Source: Planococcus maitriensis
GTDB taxonomy: Bacteria > Bacillota > Bacilli > Bacillales_A > Planococcaceae
Assembly (NCBI RefSeq): GCF_003289925.1
Contig: NZ_QLZQ01000003.1
Location: 124,001 to 188,000, forward strand
Length of the DNA stretch: 64,000 bases
Direction: 5' to 3'
Part shown: piece after piece, positions 34,671-42,256 of the stretch
Position numbering within the stretch: the stretch's first letter is position 1
Layout of the letters: every line of letters starts with the position of its first letter
Position numbers and translations under genes: made by a program
The notes under the pieces: model-generated
What the model was told of the DNA's origin: nothing
The model's input: the letters and a program-made list of their open reading frames with translations, nothing else
The model's database searches: none

Positions 34671-34991
34671 ATGGAGAAAACTGGGCTAAAGATTCTCGTC
34701 CACGCCAGTGCGTTTTTCGCTCCGTTCCTTGTGCCGGTGATCGTCTTTTTCGTCGCCATGTTCGTCACGGACGACCATGAATTGAAGAAACTGTCGATTC
34801 AAGCTTTGTTGTTCCAATTGGTCATGGGCGCATTGCTCTTTGTATCGAGCATGTTGACGGTCGTCCTGATCGGATTCCCGCTCTTGCTGTTGTTCGGCGC
34901 CATCGGTATCATCGTGCCGATCATCGCGATCATCAAAGCCTTGAACAACGAGCCATACGATTATCCGGTAGTCGGGGCATGGTATCAATAA
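34671..34991 (+). CDS. DUF4870 family small membrane protein
   Basis: A 106-residue protein with three to four hydrophobic helices (two long ones after residue 40) and the short Tic20-like pattern LSIQALLFQ followed by a C-terminal helix pair typical of DUF4870. Function unknown; members occur as small inner-membrane proteins across bacteria. The ribosome binding site is GGAGG. It is a single-gene unit closed by a strong terminator, after which the first composite repeat block begins. Confidence 0.82.
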   Translation: MEKTGLKILVHASAFFAPFLVPVIVFFVAMFVTDDHELKKLSIQALLFQLVMGALLFVSSMLTVVLIGFPLLLLFGAIGIIVPIIAIIKALNNEPYDYPVVGAWYQ

Positions 34992-35010
34992 TGGAATAGA
35001 AGCAGCATCA

Positions 35011-35046
35011 CAAAACCCGCCGGGAATTTTCTCCGGCGGGTTTTTT
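35011..35046 (+). terminator. Terminator after the DUF4870 gene
   Basis: An 11-bp stem AAACCCGCCGG with its complement and a 9-base loop, then TTTTTT. Confidence 0.92.
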
Positions 35047-35164
35047 GTGGAATCAAGTGTGTGAAGTACGAGAGAGGGGAAGCAGTAATTTTTATATGGG
35101 GGATTGCGCTCCAATCGAACATCCCATATAGCTCGGACTACGTGAAGAGTATAGTATAGGAAAG

Positions 35165-35366
35165 TGAGTAGAAAAGCTGCCGCTTTTCGACTGCGTTACA
35201 GGGGGCTGCTTTCCGAGGGGCGGGTGTTGAGCCAATGTGCCGCTAAGTGCACGGCACATTTGTCTCGCCAGCCCGCGCGGTCCCTCAGGAGTCAGCCCCC
35301 TTCCACTCCGTCTCTAGCTTTAGAGGGGAAAATCATTTCTTCAGCTCCTTTAAAATGAAATGTAGA
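35165..35366 (-). repeat. Composite repeat unit A, inverted copy
   Basis: This roughly 200-base element is the reverse complement of the one at 52556-52748, with clear but imperfect identity. It forms a long imperfect hairpin: GGGGGCTG (35201-35208) pairs with CAGCCCCC (35293-35300), GAGGG (35215-35219) with CCCTC (35282-35286), AATGTGCC (35234-35241) with GGCACATT (35253-35260). A separate short hairpin GAAAAGC/GCTTTTC lies at one edge. No coding potential. Similar GC-rich intergenic hairpin repeats are common in Bacillales as I remember them. Confidence 0.85.
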
Positions 35367-35459
35367 AATTCATCTTATTATATAGCTAACTTCAAACAGG
35401 TAGAAGAATGGAGGGTCACGTGTCTTCATCCACAAAACAAACCCATAAATTTAACTTAC

Positions 35460-35722
35460 CCAATTAGCGGCTTGTCAGACGCACCATCTCGGGAAGCGAT
35501 TCCCCCCGTTAGCCGGCAATTGGTTAGAGAAGCAGATCTGATTATACATTCTTCACATAACGGAATCTTTAAGCCGCCGAGCGACACGGATGAGCCGCCG
35601 CAATGAGACAGGCGTTCTTCCTGGCTTATTGCGGGAGGCCAACCCAAAGCAAGGCGGCGAATACCAACATGGAGCTCCATTCAATATTCAGCAACCTTGT
35701 TACAAGAAAACTTTCGCTATCA
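35460..35722 (-). repeat. Composite repeat unit B, inverted copy
   Basis: The reverse complement matches both tandem B units at 51946-52450, including the blocks GCAATAAGCCAG, CTCGGCGGCTT, ATCTGCTTCT and TTGCCGGCTA. On the plus strand CCGCAATGAG (35598-35607) pairs with CTTATTGCGG (35625-35634) with one G-T pair, and a GGCGGC/GCCGCC pair encloses it. Unit A lies about 100 bases away on the same side as at 52 kb, so the whole composite is inverted as a block. Confidence 0.82.
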
Positions 35723-35781
35723 AGTCCAGCTAAGCGCGACCGCCAAGCGACTTTGATTTTCCACCATTCAAATTCACCAAC

Positions 35782-35816
35782 AAAAAAAGTGCAACGGCCT
35801 GAGCCGCTGCACTTTC
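35782..35816 (-). terminator. Terminator of ytoQ
   Basis: AAAGTGCA-CGG pairs with CCG-TGCACTTT with one mismatch; the A run to its left is a T run on the minus strand. Confidence 0.88.
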
Positions 35817-35818
35817 TG

Positions 35819-36259
35819 TTATTCGAAGATATAGGACAAAGCTTTGATCGCCTGGTCACAGGTTTCGACGGTGGCGTTCGCTTTTTGGGAAAGTTCTTTT
35901 AACGGGTGATGCAATTTTTCAGGGCGAATGACGATGAGTGGTTTATGGCTTGCCAAAGCGGAGCTTGCGTCCATCGCTGTATTCCACTGCTTGTACTGCT
36001 CGCCGAACAAGGCAATGACGAGGTCCGATTTTTCCATCAACACACTCGTGCGCAAATTATTGAAACTAGATGCCGCGGCGTCCTTGAAGATGGCATTCGG
36101 CTGTTCGCCGAGAATCTCTTCGCCGATATTATCGGAGCGGTCATGGTCTTCCATCGGCCCCACGAAATCGACCGGCAAATTGAGCGCCAATGCTTTCTTT
36201 TTGATTTCTTCGCGCCAGGAGCTGTGAATTTCGCCTGCAAGGTAAACGGTTAGTCTCAT
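35819..36259 (-). CDS. ytoQ: YtoQ family protein
   Basis: The start at 36259 is nine bases past GGAGG; ATG 36268 touches that site. The 146-residue soluble protein opens MRLTVYLAGEIHSSWREEI and has the PMEDHDRSDNIGEEILG block typical of YtoQ. The fold is related to nucleoside deoxyribosyltransferase-like proteins and the activity is not known. On the minus strand an extended -10 (TGC-TACACT) lies upstream. It forms a one-gene unit. Confidence 0.92.
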   Translation of the reverse strand: MRLTVYLAGEIHSSWREEIKKKALALNLPVDFVGPMEDHDRSDNIGEEILGEQPNAIFKDAAASSFNNLRTSVLMEKSDLVIALFGEQYKQWNTAMDASSALASHKPLIVIRPEKLHHPLKELSQKANATVETCDQAIKALSYIFE

Positions 36260-36325
36260 AATTCTCATCCTCCATTTTCCATTTCCTCTTAGTGTAGCAT
36301 AAAGAAAGAGGGGCCGGGGGAGGAT

Positions 36326-36550
36326 TCAGACAATTTGGCGTTCTCTCGTGCGGACAGGCATGCATGAAAGCACGTGGCTGATTTTGAAATGGCGCTTCTC
36401 GCGGCGCAAAAAGCAATAAGCCTGGAACGAATCACCGCTGACTTTCAGGATCTTCACACGGCGCTTGCTGATGGTGCCGTCGTTTGAGATATACATCATA
36501 TCGACCAATTGCTGGTATTTGAACGCCTTTAATAATTGAGCTTTCATCAT
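36326..36550 (-). CDS. Small WYL-domain-like protein, likely LexA-regulated
   Basis: A 74-residue basic protein (MMKAQLLKAFKYQQLVDMMYIS) corresponding to a stand-alone short WYL-like fold: ISKRRVKILKVSGDSFQAYCFLRREKRHFKI. WYL domains sense nucleic acids or nucleotides in DNA damage and defence regulators. It has no DNA-binding domain. The promoter, ribosome binding site (GAGGGTT) and LexA box lie upstream, and it is divergent from sbcDC, so a DNA damage connection is likely. Confidence 0.75.
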   Translation of the reverse strand: MMKAQLLKAFKYQQLVDMMYISNDGTISKRRVKILKVSGDSFQAYCFLRREKRHFKISHVLSCMPVRTRERQIV

Positions 36551-36566
36551 AACCCTCCTCAGATAA

Positions 36567-36578
36567 GAACGTTTGTTC
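36567..36578. promoter_or_regulatory. LexA (DinR) box
   Basis: The minus strand reads GAACAAACGTTC, matching the core GAACRNRYGTTC of the Gram-positive SOS box. It lies just downstream of the -10 of the WYL-like gene and 47 bases upstream of the sbcD -10. Confidence 0.75.
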
Positions 36579-36580
36579 TC

Positions 36581-36609
36581 ATTATATACCGGACAGGGGA
36601 ATGAAACAA
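36581..36609 (-). promoter_or_regulatory. Sigma-A promoter of the WYL-like gene
   Basis: The minus strand reads TTGTTT (36609-36604), 17 bases, TATAAT (36586-36581). The LexA box begins two bases downstream. Confidence 0.68.
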
Positions 36610-36630
36610 GTGAAACGAATCGTGTATAAT
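36601..36630 (+). promoter_or_regulatory. Probable sigma-A promoter of sbcDC
   Basis: ATGAAA, 18 bases, TATAAT. The -10 is perfect, the -35 has four matches of six and overlaps the -35 of the divergent gene. Confidence 0.5.
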
Positions 36631-36674
36631 GGAACGAACGTATATTCTTTTTATGCTGGAAAGGGGTTATTTTG

Positions 36675-37838
36675 ATGAAGTTTTTCCATACCGCCGACTG
36701 GCACCTCGGAAAATTGGTGCAGGGCGTTCATATGACAGAAGACCAGCGGATTGTGCTGGAACAATTGATCAAAGCGATCGAACAGGAGAAGCCCGATGCG
36801 CTAGTCATCGCGGGAGATTTATATGACCGCGCGGTGCCGCCGACAGAAGCGGTGCGTTTACTGGACGATACGCTCGCGAAAATTGTCCTGGACATGAAAG
36901 TGCCGGTCATTGCCGTGGCAGGCAATCACGACAGCCCCGGCCGCTTGGATTTCGGCAGCCGTGCGTTGAAAAGCAACGGACTCCATATCGCAGGGCCCAT
37001 CCGTACTGAATTCGAACCGGTCGTTTTAAAGGACGAAGCGGGCGAAGTGCATTTCCATCTGGTGCCGTACACGGACCCGTCGATGGTGCGCCACGTTTTC
37101 GGAAATCCCGAAGTCAAGACACATGACGATGCAATGAGGGCAATCACCGGCCGTATTTCAGCGGAAATGGATCCGGAGGCACGCCATGTATTCGTCGGCC
37201 ATGCATTCGTGACGCCGCGGGGGGAACAGGAAGACAATACGAGCGATTCCGAACGGCCGCTTGCGATCGGCGGCGCGGAACACGTCAGCGCGCAGCATTT
37301 CCAGCCGTTCCATTACACAGCGCTCGGCCATTTGCATAAAGCGCATTATGTATTGGATGAGACGATCCGTTATTCGGGATCGCCTTTGAAATATTCGATA
37401 TCGGAAGAGCATCATCGAAAAGGCTTCCATATCGTCGACTTGGCAGCGGACGGTTCAGTCTCGGTAGAAAAGCGTTTGTTCGAAGCGGAGCGCGATATGC
37501 GTTCGGTCGAAGGGACCATCGCAGAAATCATGGGCCATGAGAGAAGCGAGGATTATGTTTTCGTCACTTTGCTCGATGAGACGCCTGTTTTGTCCCCGAT
37601 GGAAAAAGTGCGTTCGGTCTATCCGAATGCGATGCATGTGCAGCGCAAGACTTTCGCCAAAGAAGCCGGGGAATCAACTCTCGGCTCACGCCGGAAAATG
37701 GACCCGGTGCAATTGTTCCACGCTTTTTATGAAGAAGTAAAAGGCGATGTGCCGTCTGCAGAGACGGCCGAATTGTTCGGCGAAGTGCTGCAGGAATTCC
37801 TGCAGGCGGATTCTGAACGGGAAGAGGTGAAATCATGA
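36675..37838 (+). CDS. sbcD: Exonuclease subunit SbcD (Mre11-like)
   Basis: A 387-residue metallophosphoesterase with the metal-binding motifs HTADWHLGK (N-terminus), GDLYDR, GNHDSPGRL and GHLHKAHY, in the order of the Mre11 family. With SbcC it cleaves hairpins and blocked DNA ends in repair. The ATG at 36675 follows AAAGGGG. The last 4 bases overlap the sbcC start. The LexA box upstream suggests damage induction. Confidence 0.96.
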   Translation: MKFFHTADWHLGKLVQGVHMTEDQRIVLEQLIKAIEQEKPDALVIAGDLYDRAVPPTEAVRLLDDTLAKIVLDMKVPVIAVAGNHDSPGRLDFGSRALKSNGLHIAGPIRTEFEPVVLKDEAGEVHFHLVPYTDPSMVRHVFGNPEVKTHDDAMRAITGRISAEMDPEARHVFVGHAFVTPRGEQEDNTSDSERPLAIGGAEHVSAQHFQPFHYTALGHLHKAHYVLDETIRYSGSPLKYSISEEHHRKGFHIVDLAADGSVSVEKRLFEAERDMRSVEGTIAEIMGHERSEDYVFVTLLDETPVLSPMEKVRSVYPNAMHVQRKTFAKEAGESTLGSRRKMDPVQLFHAFYEEVKGDVPSAETAELFGEVLQEFLQADSEREEVKS

Positions 37839-40800
37839 AACCGGTCAAATTGAAATTGACGGCATTCGGCCCGTACCGCGATAGCGAAGAAATCGATTTT
37901 GAAGACTTGGAAGGCAACCGCCTGTTCGTCATCTCGGGCAGCACCGGTTCCGGCAAGACGAGCATTTTCGACGGCATTTGTTTTGCGCTTTACGGTTCGG
38001 CAAGCGGATCGGACCGCAGCGAACCGAAAAACCTGCGCAGCGATTTCGCCAAGGACACGGTCCACACTTCGGCTGAATTGACCTTTGAAGTGCACGGCAA
38101 GACGTACCGCATCCTGCGTCAGATGAGCCATGTGAAAAAAGGCAATAAAAGCGCGACCGGTGAACGCTATGAATTTTTCGAGCTGACCGATAAGGGGGAA
38201 AAGCCGTGCGTCGAGCGGCAAATCGTCTCGGAACTCAATCGCCGCATCGAAGAAATCTTGGGGCTTACTTTCTCCCAGTTCAACCAGATCGTCATGCTGC
38301 CGCAAGGGGAATTCCGCAAGCTGTTGACGTCCGAAACCGATAATAAGGAAACGATTTTGCGGAAGATTTTCCGCACCGAACCGTACCGCTTGGTTGCTGA
38401 GCGGCTCAAACAGAAAAAAGACGAGGCGCAGGACCGCTTCAAAGCACAGCAGATGCTTTATAAAGAACAAGTGCAGGCGATTGCGGGTTCTTTGCCGCAG
38501 CGTGAATCAGCTCTTTTTGAAGTGTTCGCGCAAGGTGATTTCCAGCGCAACCAATTACTTAAAGGGCTTGAAGGGGAAATCCGCCATTACGAATCGGAAA
38601 GCATCGGCCTGCAGGAGCGCTATCAAAGATCCTATGATTTCCACAATAAAAAAATGGCTGAGTTCCATGAAGCGAAAGGCTGGAACGAGCGCTTCGATGA
38701 ATTGGAAGCGAAACAACGCCGTTTGCAGGAACTTGAACAACAACTTCCTTCCGTCAAAGAATGGGAGCAGCAAGTCACAGCAGCCGATCAAGCGGGAATG
38801 ATCACCGGCTTGGAAGAGCAGGTGCTGGAACTTGTGGCTAATGAACGCCAAAAACGCGAAGAATTGCTTCGTAGCGAGACGGCTGAACAGAAAGCCCAGG
38901 AAATGAAGCGGCAGGCGCAGCAAGTGAAGGACGAAGAAGAAAGCCGCCATGGACAGCGTCAAGCCGCACAGCAAGCGCTGATCCGTTTGCAAGATATGGA
39001 AGCAGGCGTAAAGGAACTGGAACAACAGCGTACAGCTGTCCAGCAATTGGAGAAAGCAGCTATTCACGCCAGAACGTCATTACAAAGGACGGATGAACAA
39101 ACATCAAGCGCCGAGCAACAGCTGGCACAAACAAAATCATTGATTCAACAGCTGGAAGAAAGACTGGAGCATTTCGACGATAAGCGGGACCGCCAGAACC
39201 GGTTGGCGGAACAACAACGCACCTTGGCGGAATATCTGCGCTTGGAGCAAAAGCTTGAAGGTTTGGCCGAACAATCAGCGGAAGACAAGGCGGAGTTTGA
39301 TCAAGCGCAAAAAGCCTATCAATCGATGGAGCATGATTGGTTTGCCAACCAGGCCGCGCTACTCGCATCGAATCTGCACGACGGGGAAGCATGTCCCGTT
39401 TGCGGGAGCCTCGACCATCCAGCAAAACAGCCAGGCAGTGCTTCAGCAGTAAACCAGCAAGCGATGGAACAGGCCAAGCAAGTATTGGCACAAAGCGAGC
39501 AAAAATACCGTAAAACGGAAGCGGAAGAAGCGGCGGTCCGTGAACAGGCCGCAGTGAAACGCCGGGAACTGGACGTAATGTCGATAGTTGCGGAACAAGC
39601 TGGAGCGCAATTGGAGACGATACAGGCTGAGCAGCATTCGTTAACTGGAGAGCTCGAACAATTGCAATCCGATAAGGAGCAGCTGCGAAAGCGCAAGTTG
39701 GCATTCGCAGAGATGGAAGACCAGTTATCAAACTTAAAGAACCAACAGGCGGAAGCCCAGCACAGTGCACAAGAAAAACGTTCCGCCTATGAATCGGCAC
39801 AAGCAGTATTGGAAAGCAAGCTGACATCGATTCCGCAAGCGCTCCGTGATCTTGGATCGCTTCGAACAGAGACCGCAAAAGCGCAGGAAACGAAAGACCG
39901 CTTAGAAGAGGCTTGGCAACGAGCGCAGGACGCCATGCAAAAAACCGAGCGCCAACTGTCGGAGGCGGCGGTGTCGCTTCGTCATAGCAAGCAGTCCGTG
40001 GAAGAAGTGCAAGAAAAGCTCGGCCATGCCGAAAGCCGTTTCGAGGAAGCGCTCGTGAAATCCGCTTTCGCCTCGAAAGAAGCTTATCATGAGGCCAAAC
40101 TGGAAGCATCCCGCTACGAAGAATTGAAAATGCAAATTGAGCGGTACAAGCAAGACCGCCACACGACAGAGCGGCAAACGGCGGAACTGGAAAGTGCACT
40201 TGATGGCCGTGACCGTGTTGACGTGTCGGATGCGGAACAAGCGCTTGCCGAATTGAAAGCCGATTATGAACAGGCGCTTTCTGAATTGAACACAGCCAAG
40301 GAATACCGGAAAAAAGCCCAGGCATTCTTTGACGAAGTTTCCGAAGCCTCTGCAAAAGAAGCGGAGGCAGAAGCGGAATTAGCGCGCATCGTCGACCTTT
40401 ACGATACGATCCGCGGCCAGAATGATGTAAAGCTGTCCTTCGAAAGGTATTTGCAGATCGAGTATTTGGAGCAGATCTTAGAAGCGGCCAATGAACGTCT
40501 GAAACATTTGTCGAATGGGCAATTCCAGTTGATGAGAAGCGACCGTCAGGAAGCGCGCGGCAAGCAAAGCGGCCTTGGCCTTGATGTGTATGACGCCTAT
40601 ACGGGCCAGACACGCGACGTCAAAACGATGTCCGGCGGGGAGAAGTTCAACGCTTCCTTGTGCCTCGCGCTCGGCATGGCCGATGTCATCCAGAGCTTTG
40701 AAGGCAATGTATCGATCGAAACGATGTTCATCGATGAAGGGTTCGGGTCATTGGATGAAGAATCGCTGAACAAGGCGATCGAGACGTTGGTCGATTTGCA

Positions 40801-40924
40801 GCGGTCGGGACGGATGATCGGCGTCATTTCCCACGTGCAGGAATTGAAAGCGGCGATTCCGGCGATTTTGGAAGTGGAAAAGATGAAAGAAGGCATCAGC
40901 AAAACGAGCTTCCACATTAAATAA
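37835..40924 (+). CDS. sbcC: Exonuclease subunit SbcC (Rad50-like)
   Basis: A 1029-residue SMC-like ATPase. The Walker A GSTGSGKT is at residues 35-42, followed by two long Glu/Gln/Ala-rich coiled-coil arms separated by the zinc hook CPVCG at about residue 520. The signature KTMSGGEKFNASLCLALG and the Walker B FIDEGFGSLDEE are at the C-terminus. It partners SbcD and holds DNA ends. A large opposite-strand ORF across the coiled-coil region is a shadow. Followed by an 80-base gap and a membrane protein gene. Confidence 0.97.
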   Translation: MKPVKLKLTAFGPYRDSEEIDFEDLEGNRLFVISGSTGSGKTSIFDGICFALYGSASGSDRSEPKNLRSDFAKDTVHTSAELTFEVHGKTYRILRQMSHVKKGNKSATGERYEFFELTDKGEKPCVERQIVSELNRRIEEILGLTFSQFNQIVMLPQGEFRKLLTSETDNKETILRKIFRTEPYRLVAERLKQKKDEAQDRFKAQQMLYKEQVQAIAGSLPQRESALFEVFAQGDFQRNQLLKGLEGEIRHYESESIGLQERYQRSYDFHNKKMAEFHEAKGWNERFDELEAKQRRLQELEQQLPSVKEWEQQVTAADQAGMITGLEEQVLELVANERQKREELLRSETAEQKAQEMKRQAQQVKDEEESRHGQRQAAQQALIRLQDMEAGVKELEQQRTAVQQLEKAAIHARTSLQRTDEQTSSAEQQLAQTKSLIQQLEERLEHFDDKRDRQNRLAEQQRTLAEYLRLEQKLEGLAEQSAEDKAEFDQAQKAYQSMEHDWFANQAALLASNLHDGEACPVCGSLDHPAKQPGSASAVNQQAMEQAKQVLAQSEQKYRKTEAEEAAVREQAAVKRRELDVMSIVAEQAGAQLETIQAEQHSLTGELEQLQSDKEQLRKRKLAFAEMEDQLSNLKNQQAEAQHSAQEKRSAYESAQAVLESKLTSIPQALRDLGSLRTETAKAQETKDRLEEAWQRAQDAMQKTERQLSEAAVSLRHSKQSVEEVQEKLGHAESRFEEALVKSAFASKEAYHEAKLEASRYEELKMQIERYKQDRHTTERQTAELESALDGRDRVDVSDAEQALAELKADYEQALSELNTAKEYRKKAQAFFDEVSEASAKEAEAEAELARIVDLYDTIRGQNDVKLSFERYLQIEYLEQILEAANERLKHLSNGQFQLMRSDRQEARGKQSGLGLDVYDAYTGQTRDVKTMSGGEKFNASLCLALGMADVIQSFEGNVSIETMFIDEGFGSLDEESLNKAIETLVDLQRSGRMIGVISHVQELKAAIPAILEVEKMKEGISKTSFHIK

Positions 40925-41004
40925 GCTGTTTCTCCGTAAAACGTTTAAAACCCGGACGGAAGGTGAATTTATTAACTAACAGGTAAATTCCGGAAGGTGA
41001 TTGA

Positions 41005-41682
41005 ATGGACTTGATTTTGTTCCTGCTGCTCACGGCAGCTTATATCGGGCTGCTCGTATGGGCGGCAGCCAGCCAAAAAGAATGGACCTTGATGGCATTT
41101 GCCTATTTCGTAGTGCTCGGGCTCGTTTACGATAACGGGATCATCGCGCTTGGGAAATTTATCGGCGAAGGTGCGCTATTGGAGAACCTTAACGCGCTGC
41201 GTTTCTGGATACATGCCTTCTTTACGCCGGCCTTGGCATTGTATTCACTCGGTGCTGTGCGGCAGGCGGGCGTGAAATGGGCTAATAAATCGTGGGCTTT
41301 ATATGCCGCGTGGGCTTTCTTCGTCCTTCTCGTCATTATTGAGATTTGGCAAGTGACCTGGGGCACGGAGCTTGAGCCTGTCAGGGAATATGGCGTTCTG
41401 AAATACACGTCGGCTGAAGAAGCTTCAGGCCCGCCGTGGATGATCGTGCTGGTATCGGCGGCGCTGCTGGCGGCAGGCGCCATTGTCTGGAAGAAGGCGA
41501 GCTGGGCATGGATGTTTATCGGTGCAGTGATTATGGGCATTGGCAGCAGCGTGACGATTCCGGTTGACAGCGCTGCCGTGACGAATATTTTCGAGCTCAT
41601 CCTGCTGACTTCCCTCGTATGGACGAAAATTCATTTGGAGAAAAAGCAAACCGAAAAGAAAAGGGGCCGTAACGATGAATAA
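41005..41682 (+). CDS. Multi-pass membrane protein, unknown
   Basis: 225 residues with about seven hydrophobic segments; the first starts at the N-terminus (MDLILFLLLTAAYIGLLVW). Charged residues are few, except for a basic tail. I do not recognise the family; Trp-rich helices resemble small lipid- or signal-related membrane proteins, but nothing supports a function. The ribosome binding site is GGAAGGTG. Its end overlaps the next gene by 8 bases, so both are read as one unit. Confidence 0.75.
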   Translation: MDLILFLLLTAAYIGLLVWAAASQKEWTLMAFAYFVVLGLVYDNGIIALGKFIGEGALLENLNALRFWIHAFFTPALALYSLGAVRQAGVKWANKSWALYAAWAFFVLLVIIEIWQVTWGTELEPVREYGVLKYTSAEEASGPPWMIVLVSAALLAAGAIVWKKASWAWMFIGAVIMGIGSSVTIPVDSAAVTNIFELILLTSLVWTKIHLEKKQTEKKRGRNDE

Positions 41683-41890
41683 ATTCAGTTATAAATCCAG
41701 ATTGCTGTATTTCGGCTTGCTTGGTTTTTTCAGTCTCGGATTTTTTCTTCTGCAGCTATACTCTGTCATGAACAGCGACTCGGGAATCGGTTCATACGTG
41801 TTGCTCGTTCTGTGGGCGCTGATGATAGCGTTTGGCGTTGGCGGCTTATTTTTCACAATGAAAACAAACAAAGAAAGACGCGGAAAATAA
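41675..41890 (+). CDS. Small two-helix membrane protein, unknown
   Basis: 71 residues with two hydrophobic helices (about residues 11-31 and 38-60) and basic ends (MNKFSYKSRLLYF, KTNKERRGK). The positive-inside rule places both ends in the cytoplasm. It overlaps the preceding membrane protein gene, suggesting a partnership. No family recognised. Its last codons lie in a terminator. Confidence 0.7.
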   Translation: MNKFSYKSRLLYFGLLGFFSLGFFLLQLYSVMNSDSGIGSYVLLVLWALMIAFGVGGLFFTMKTNKERRGK

Positions 41891-41902
41891 TCTGCGTCTT
41901 TT
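41874..41902 (+). terminator. Terminator overlapping the gene end
   Basis: AAAGACGC pairs with GCGTCTTT around a 12-base loop containing the stop codon; a T run follows. Confidence 0.85.
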
Positions 41903-41910
41903 TTGTTTTC

Positions 41911-42157
41911 CCAGACTCCAGCGCCCAGCCCTTCGGGTCATAAGTCAACCCAGGCTGCGCGGCCAAGTACGCTTCGCCGGTCTGTCTTATGCCTGTCAGG
42001 GCTAAGCGGGCGCTTGCGCTTTTCATTGTTGTCCAGACTTCAGCGCCCAGCCCCTTGAGTCGCTTCGGTCATGCCGGCAATGGCGAAGAGCGCCATTGCG
42101 GACATGCCCTCCAGCGCTTGTCGGGACTAGACGGGCGCTTAGGCTTTTCATTGTTGC
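41911..42157 (+). repeat. Tandem pair of Bacillales-type intergenic repeats (unit C)
   Basis: Two copies (about 41911-42030 and 42033-42157) share the flanks CCAGACTYCAGCGCCCAGCC and GGGCGCTTxxGCTTTTCATTGTTG and have different middles. Each can fold into a long hairpin because the ends are complementary (AGCGCCC with GGGCGCT). This type of intergenic repeat, with the phrases CGGGTCATAAGTC or GAGTCGCTTCGGTC, is widespread in Bacillaceae as I remember it. No gene lies within; it fills most of the 366-base gap before the CoA-transferase. Confidence 0.8.
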
Positions 42158-42212
42158 CAGAAAAGAGTGAATTTCGCGGAAAGTTTGCAAATATGGGGCG
42201 CGCCCTGATGTG

Positions 42213-42221
42213 TGATAAAAT
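42213..42221 (+). promoter_or_regulatory. Extended -10 promoter of the CoA-transferase gene
   Basis: TGA-TAAAAT, without a good -35. The ATG is 36 bases downstream. Confidence 0.4.
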
Positions 42222-42256
42222 ATTTACCAGTAATAAAGGGAGCGGGAGTGAAGAGT

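Noticed and set aside
39060-40613. A 517-codon open frame on the minus strand
   Set aside because: It lies antisense to the sbcC coiled coil, is rich in Pro, Arg, His and Leu as expected for a shadow of Glu/Gln/Ala codons, and has no recognisable domain.
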